In this document: in pieces, positions 4,916 to 7,167 of the stretch
How the letters are laid out: every line of letters starts with the position of its first letter
Position numbering within the stretch: position 1 is the first letter of the stretch
Assembly: GCA_029259975.1 (NCBI GenBank)
Contig: JAJDEE010000177.1
Location: 1-7,167 of the forward strand
Length of the DNA stretch: 7,167 bases
Direction: 5' to 3'
Source: Planctomycetota bacterium
Lineage (GTDB): Bacteria; Planctomycetota; Planctomycetia; Pirellulales; Lacipirellulaceae
Position numbers and translations under genes: made by a program
The notes under the pieces: generated by a model
Seen by the model: the letters and a program-made list of their open reading frames with translations, nothing else
Databases searched by the model: none
What the model was told of the DNA's origin: nothing

Positions 4916-6955
4916 TTACCCCGCCCAGTGCGTTTCTTCGTCGCCAGGCTCTTCTTCGGCATCGAGGGCTGCCAGATGTTCAGAGGCAAAAAAGCGGTTA
5001 GCCAACAAACGCACAGGCACTAGCAGTGCGATAAAAATGGGGAACAAGATACCAATGCTGCTGCTTTTGACGAACCACAGTATGCCGAGGCAGATGGCTT
5101 GCAGCAACGTAAAGAGGTGAATTGTGCGGCGCGGAACACGGCGAATGTAGTGAGTGACCGGATACAGCGCCGGGTCTCGGAGCCACAGGCTGAGCCGCTC
5201 GAAAAACTGGTTACCCGACATCGAAACCACACCCATAAACAGGAACAGGCCGTAGAGCACCGCCATCGGGATCGATTTTAGATACGGCAACAATAGCAGC
5301 GAAGCGCCGACCAGTAGGTGTATTGTCAGCCCAGTGAGGCGATTTTCGCGGACGTGGATGATGTGCTCGCGCGTCTCGCCGTTGGGCATGACTTTTTCTT
5401 CGAGCGTCGCCAAACTGCGTACGTGGTTGAGCGAACGTACCGTGGCGGCGACCAACCAAGGCAGGCCGAAAACCGAGCAGATGGCGATCAAAATGCCGAC
5501 GACACCCAGATCGAGATGGTAGGCTTCGCCTTTGTGCAGTTTGTGGTCGGGGCTGTTGACGATGCGAGCAGTGATATTCTGATCTAAAAAGACAAGCACC
5601 GTCACAAATAACGCCGGCACAGCAGCAGCGAATCTTGTCCAGACTGGTGCTGCCCAGAGATCGACGGCCCATGAGCGATCAATCGAAGGACCAAAAGCAT
5701 CCGGGGCCGGCAAGACATCGAGATCGACTTCGTGGAGCCAGACAGCCACCAAAGTCATCGCACTCAGGGCAAAAGCTGGGCCAAAGTCAGCCAAAAACTC
5801 GCGAATTTTTGGCCGCAGGTAGCTGCTGCGGCGAAATTGCGACAGGTTCATCGCGATGTAGTACGTGCCAAGGGCAAGCAATAACGTGAGCAGCGCAGTG
5901 TCGTGATGCTTCTTGACGTCTAGATCTTCAAAGATGTTGACCAAAGACTTGATTGCTTCGTAGATAAAAATAATCGAAATCAGAGCCGAGAAGATTTCGT
6001 CGGTGAAACGCGTAAAGTACCTCATCAGAAAACTAGCGTCAGTCGCAGCCAATAGCAGTAAAAAACCAGCCGACCAGAGGCCAACCCAGGCGTACCAAGC
6101 CAGAAATGGAACCTCCATGTCGGTGCAAAGACGATACAAGATGGCGGTAAAGACCAGCAGCGGGCCGGTTCCGCCTAAGATAACCAGCGGTTGCCCTGAG
6201 AAAATTGCAAACAGAACACCGCAGAAGGCCGAGGCTGCGATCATCTCGACCGCACCGATCTGCCCGCCCGTCTGCGTAGCCATCACACCGCCAAATGTCA
6301 CCGCCGGCGCTAAACAGGCGAAAAACAAGAACAGGGTGGAGCCGATGCACTTGGCGTGCAACCCGTCTCGAATATCACTAAGATAGTGCGGCAGACGGCG
6401 GGCTACGTCTTGGCGCAGTCCACCAGCGAATTTGCCGGTGTATTCCAGCCCTGCAGATGGTTTCTTTTCGGCGGCGGGTTCTGGAGCAGTCCGAGCTAAA
6501 AAGTGGTCGAACGCAACGAGTAGGTCGTCACCCGAGCGCGCGATGCCGGCCTCGTAGCGAAACTCGTCATCCGACATTAGTCGCGCGACATTCGATAGCG
6601 TATCAAGATGTTCAACTGCCGATTCAGGCGAACCAAGCAGGAAAAACAAAAAATGCGTGGGGATACCATCGGGGGCACCCAGGTTGATCGGATGTTTGAG
6701 CCGGGCAAAAAAGACGATTTGCTGCTCGATACCTTCGAGATAAGCATGCGGAACAGCGACCGCATGGCCGATGGCGGTCGAAGCGTGGTTCTCACGAGCT
6801 TGCAGGGCCGCTTGAACATCGTCGGCTGAGTCGGCCGCTACGAGCCTCTTTTCGACCAGATGCTGGACAACCTGCTCGAAAATATCGGGCAAACTCTGCG
6901 CTTTCAGGTCCAGGGCAAAACAGTGATTCGCCAGGGCGTCGTGCAGTAGCTTCAT
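4916..6955 (-). CDS. PTS EIIA-like domain fused to SLC4 / band 3 anion (bicarbonate) transporter
   Basis: A 679-residue inner-membrane protein, probably moving bicarbonate or a related anion. Residues 1-150 resemble a PTS EIIA type-2 domain. A phospho-site-like AVAVPH ends at H70, and a second histidine, H116, sits in SAVEHLDTL; the 46-residue spacing equals that of H65 and H111 in mannitol EIIA. A charged linker (155-180) leads to the HCO3-cotransporter domain. This contains GGVMATQTGGQIGAVEMI (222-239), FSGQPLVILGGTGPLLVF (252-269), RFTDEIFSALISIIFIYE (316-333), DQNIT (458-462), YHLDL (479-483), GLPWLVAATVRS (497-508), LKSIPMAVLYGLFLFMG (559-575) and LWFVKS (626-631). All align closely with animal SLC4 proteins as I remember them. 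About 12-14 hydrophobic membrane segments lie between 203 and 650; the tail is acidic. The ATG at 6953-6955 gives the expected EIIA N-terminus, but no clear Shine-Dalgarno precedes it. Transported ion, direction and sodium dependence cannot be read from sequence. Confidence 0.9.
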   Translation of the reverse strand: MKLLHDALANHCFALDLKAQSLPDIFEQVVQHLVEKRLVAADSADDVQAALQARENHASTAIGHAVAVPHAYLEGIEQQIVFFARLKHPINLGAPDGIPTHFLFFLLGSPESAVEHLDTLSNVARLMSDDEFRYEAGIARSGDDLLVAFDHFLARTAPEPAAEKKPSAGLEYTGKFAGGLRQDVARRLPHYLSDIRDGLHAKCIGSTLFLFFACLAPAVTFGGVMATQTGGQIGAVEMIAASAFCGVLFAIFSGQPLVILGGTGPLLVFTAILYRLCTDMEVPFLAWYAWVGLWSAGFLLLLAATDASFLMRYFTRFTDEIFSALISIIFIYEAIKSLVNIFEDLDVKKHHDTALLTLLLALGTYYIAMNLSQFRRSSYLRPKIREFLADFGPAFALSAMTLVAVWLHEVDLDVLPAPDAFGPSIDRSWAVDLWAAPVWTRFAAAVPALFVTVLVFLDQNITARIVNSPDHKLHKGEAYHLDLGVVGILIAICSVFGLPWLVAATVRSLNHVRSLATLEEKVMPNGETREHIIHVRENRLTGLTIHLLVGASLLLLPYLKSIPMAVLYGLFLFMGVVSMSGNQFFERLSLWLRDPALYPVTHYIRRVPRRTIHLFTLLQAICLGILWFVKSSSIGILFPIFIALLVPVRLLANRFFASEHLAALDAEEEPGDEETHWAG

Positions 6956-7058
6956 AGGCTTGGGAAGGCTCGAAGATCAGATAAATAGTGAGAACTCAGG
7001 CATTTTAACCGGCACCCGCCCCGCTACGCAACATGAACCGCCAGCCCACCCACCCAAG

Positions 7059-7127
7059 CGAACCGCGAGCGTAAGCGAACGGGGTAGGGGTGGGCGGTGC
7101 CCTCCCGGCGCGTACGCTCGCGGGTCG
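7059..7127. repeat. Intergenic inverted repeat (ACCGCGAGCG-type) upstream of the transporter gene
   Basis: The segments 7059-7077 and 7109-7127 are inverted copies with consensus cga[a/c]ccgcgagcgta[a/c]gcg, 17 of 19 matching. A further C-rich tract (7039-7056) can pair with the G-rich spacer (7081-7098), so the region can fold in more than one way. The 11-base string aaccgcgagcg at 7061-7071 recurs exactly at 3934-3944 upstream of rpmB. The remaining non-coding bases of 6956-7167 hold no gene I can support; the AT-rich stretch at 6979-7010 is the likeliest place for a promoter, but no good -35/-10 pair is visible. Confidence 0.65.
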
Positions 7128-7130
7128 CGT

Positions 7131-7141
7131 GGGGGGGGGGG
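7131..7141 (+). repeat. Homopolymer of 11 G
   Basis: Eleven consecutive G's directly follow the inverted repeat in the non-coding region upstream of the transporter gene. Such tracts are prone to length change by polymerase slippage and to sequencing error. It lies about 180 bases upstream of the transporter start codon, outside any coding region I can support. Confidence 0.9.
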
Positions 7142-7167
7142 AGCCGAGAGTGTTATCAAAGCAGGCT

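Noticed and set aside
5211..5672. A 153-codon minus-strand open frame inside the transporter gene
   Set aside because: Alternative frame of the SLC4 domain, whose own frame contains many conserved motifs across this stretch. The product is arginine/histidine-rich with no recognisable domain.
6977..7159. A 60-residue minus-strand open frame in the region upstream of the transporter gene
   Set aside because: Proline/arginine-rich low-complexity product that runs through the inverted repeat and the G11 tract, with no Shine-Dalgarno or recognisable motif.

Overview
The window looks like chromosomal DNA from a planctomycete, probably of the Pirellula/Rhodopirellula type. This is an inference from three things: the gene content, moderately high GC (about 60% where counted in gatA), and small intergenic palindromes of a kind I associate with that group. 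No rRNA or tRNA is present to confirm it. Every convincing gene lies on the minus strand, so transcription runs from right to left.

Layout, right to left (5'->3' on the minus strand). Positions 6956-7167 are non-coding, with an inverted-repeat element and an 11-G homopolymer. Positions 4916-6955 encode a 679-residue membrane protein: a PTS EIIA-like domain fused to a full SLC4 / band 3 anion-transporter domain. After 51 bases comes hisN (4049-4864), an inositol-monophosphatase-family histidinol-phosphatase. A purine/pyrimidine-rich inverted repeat with an internal T8 tract and a candidate promoter then precede a translation operon: rpmB (ribosomal protein bL28), gatC, gatA and gatB. GatC, GatA and GatB form the amidotransferase that converts Glu-tRNA(Gln) and/or Asp-tRNA(Asn) to the correctly charged tRNA. 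gatB runs off the left edge of the window.

The gat operon is disturbed in two places. Between gatC and gatA is a pair of small palindromes in inverted orientation (REPIN-like). One of them reaches into the gatA ribosome-binding site. Between gatA and gatB sits a low-GC cassette encoding a GxxExxY-family PD-(D/E)XK protein. It is bracketed by imperfect inverted repeats built from ACGCGAA-like units and looks like an inserted unit.

The most notable item is the EIIA-SLC4 fusion. The transporter half keeps landmark residues of animal anion exchangers at identical spacing. The N-terminal half keeps both histidines expected of a working PTS EIIA domain. This suggests a bicarbonate/anion transporter that could be controlled by phosphorylation.
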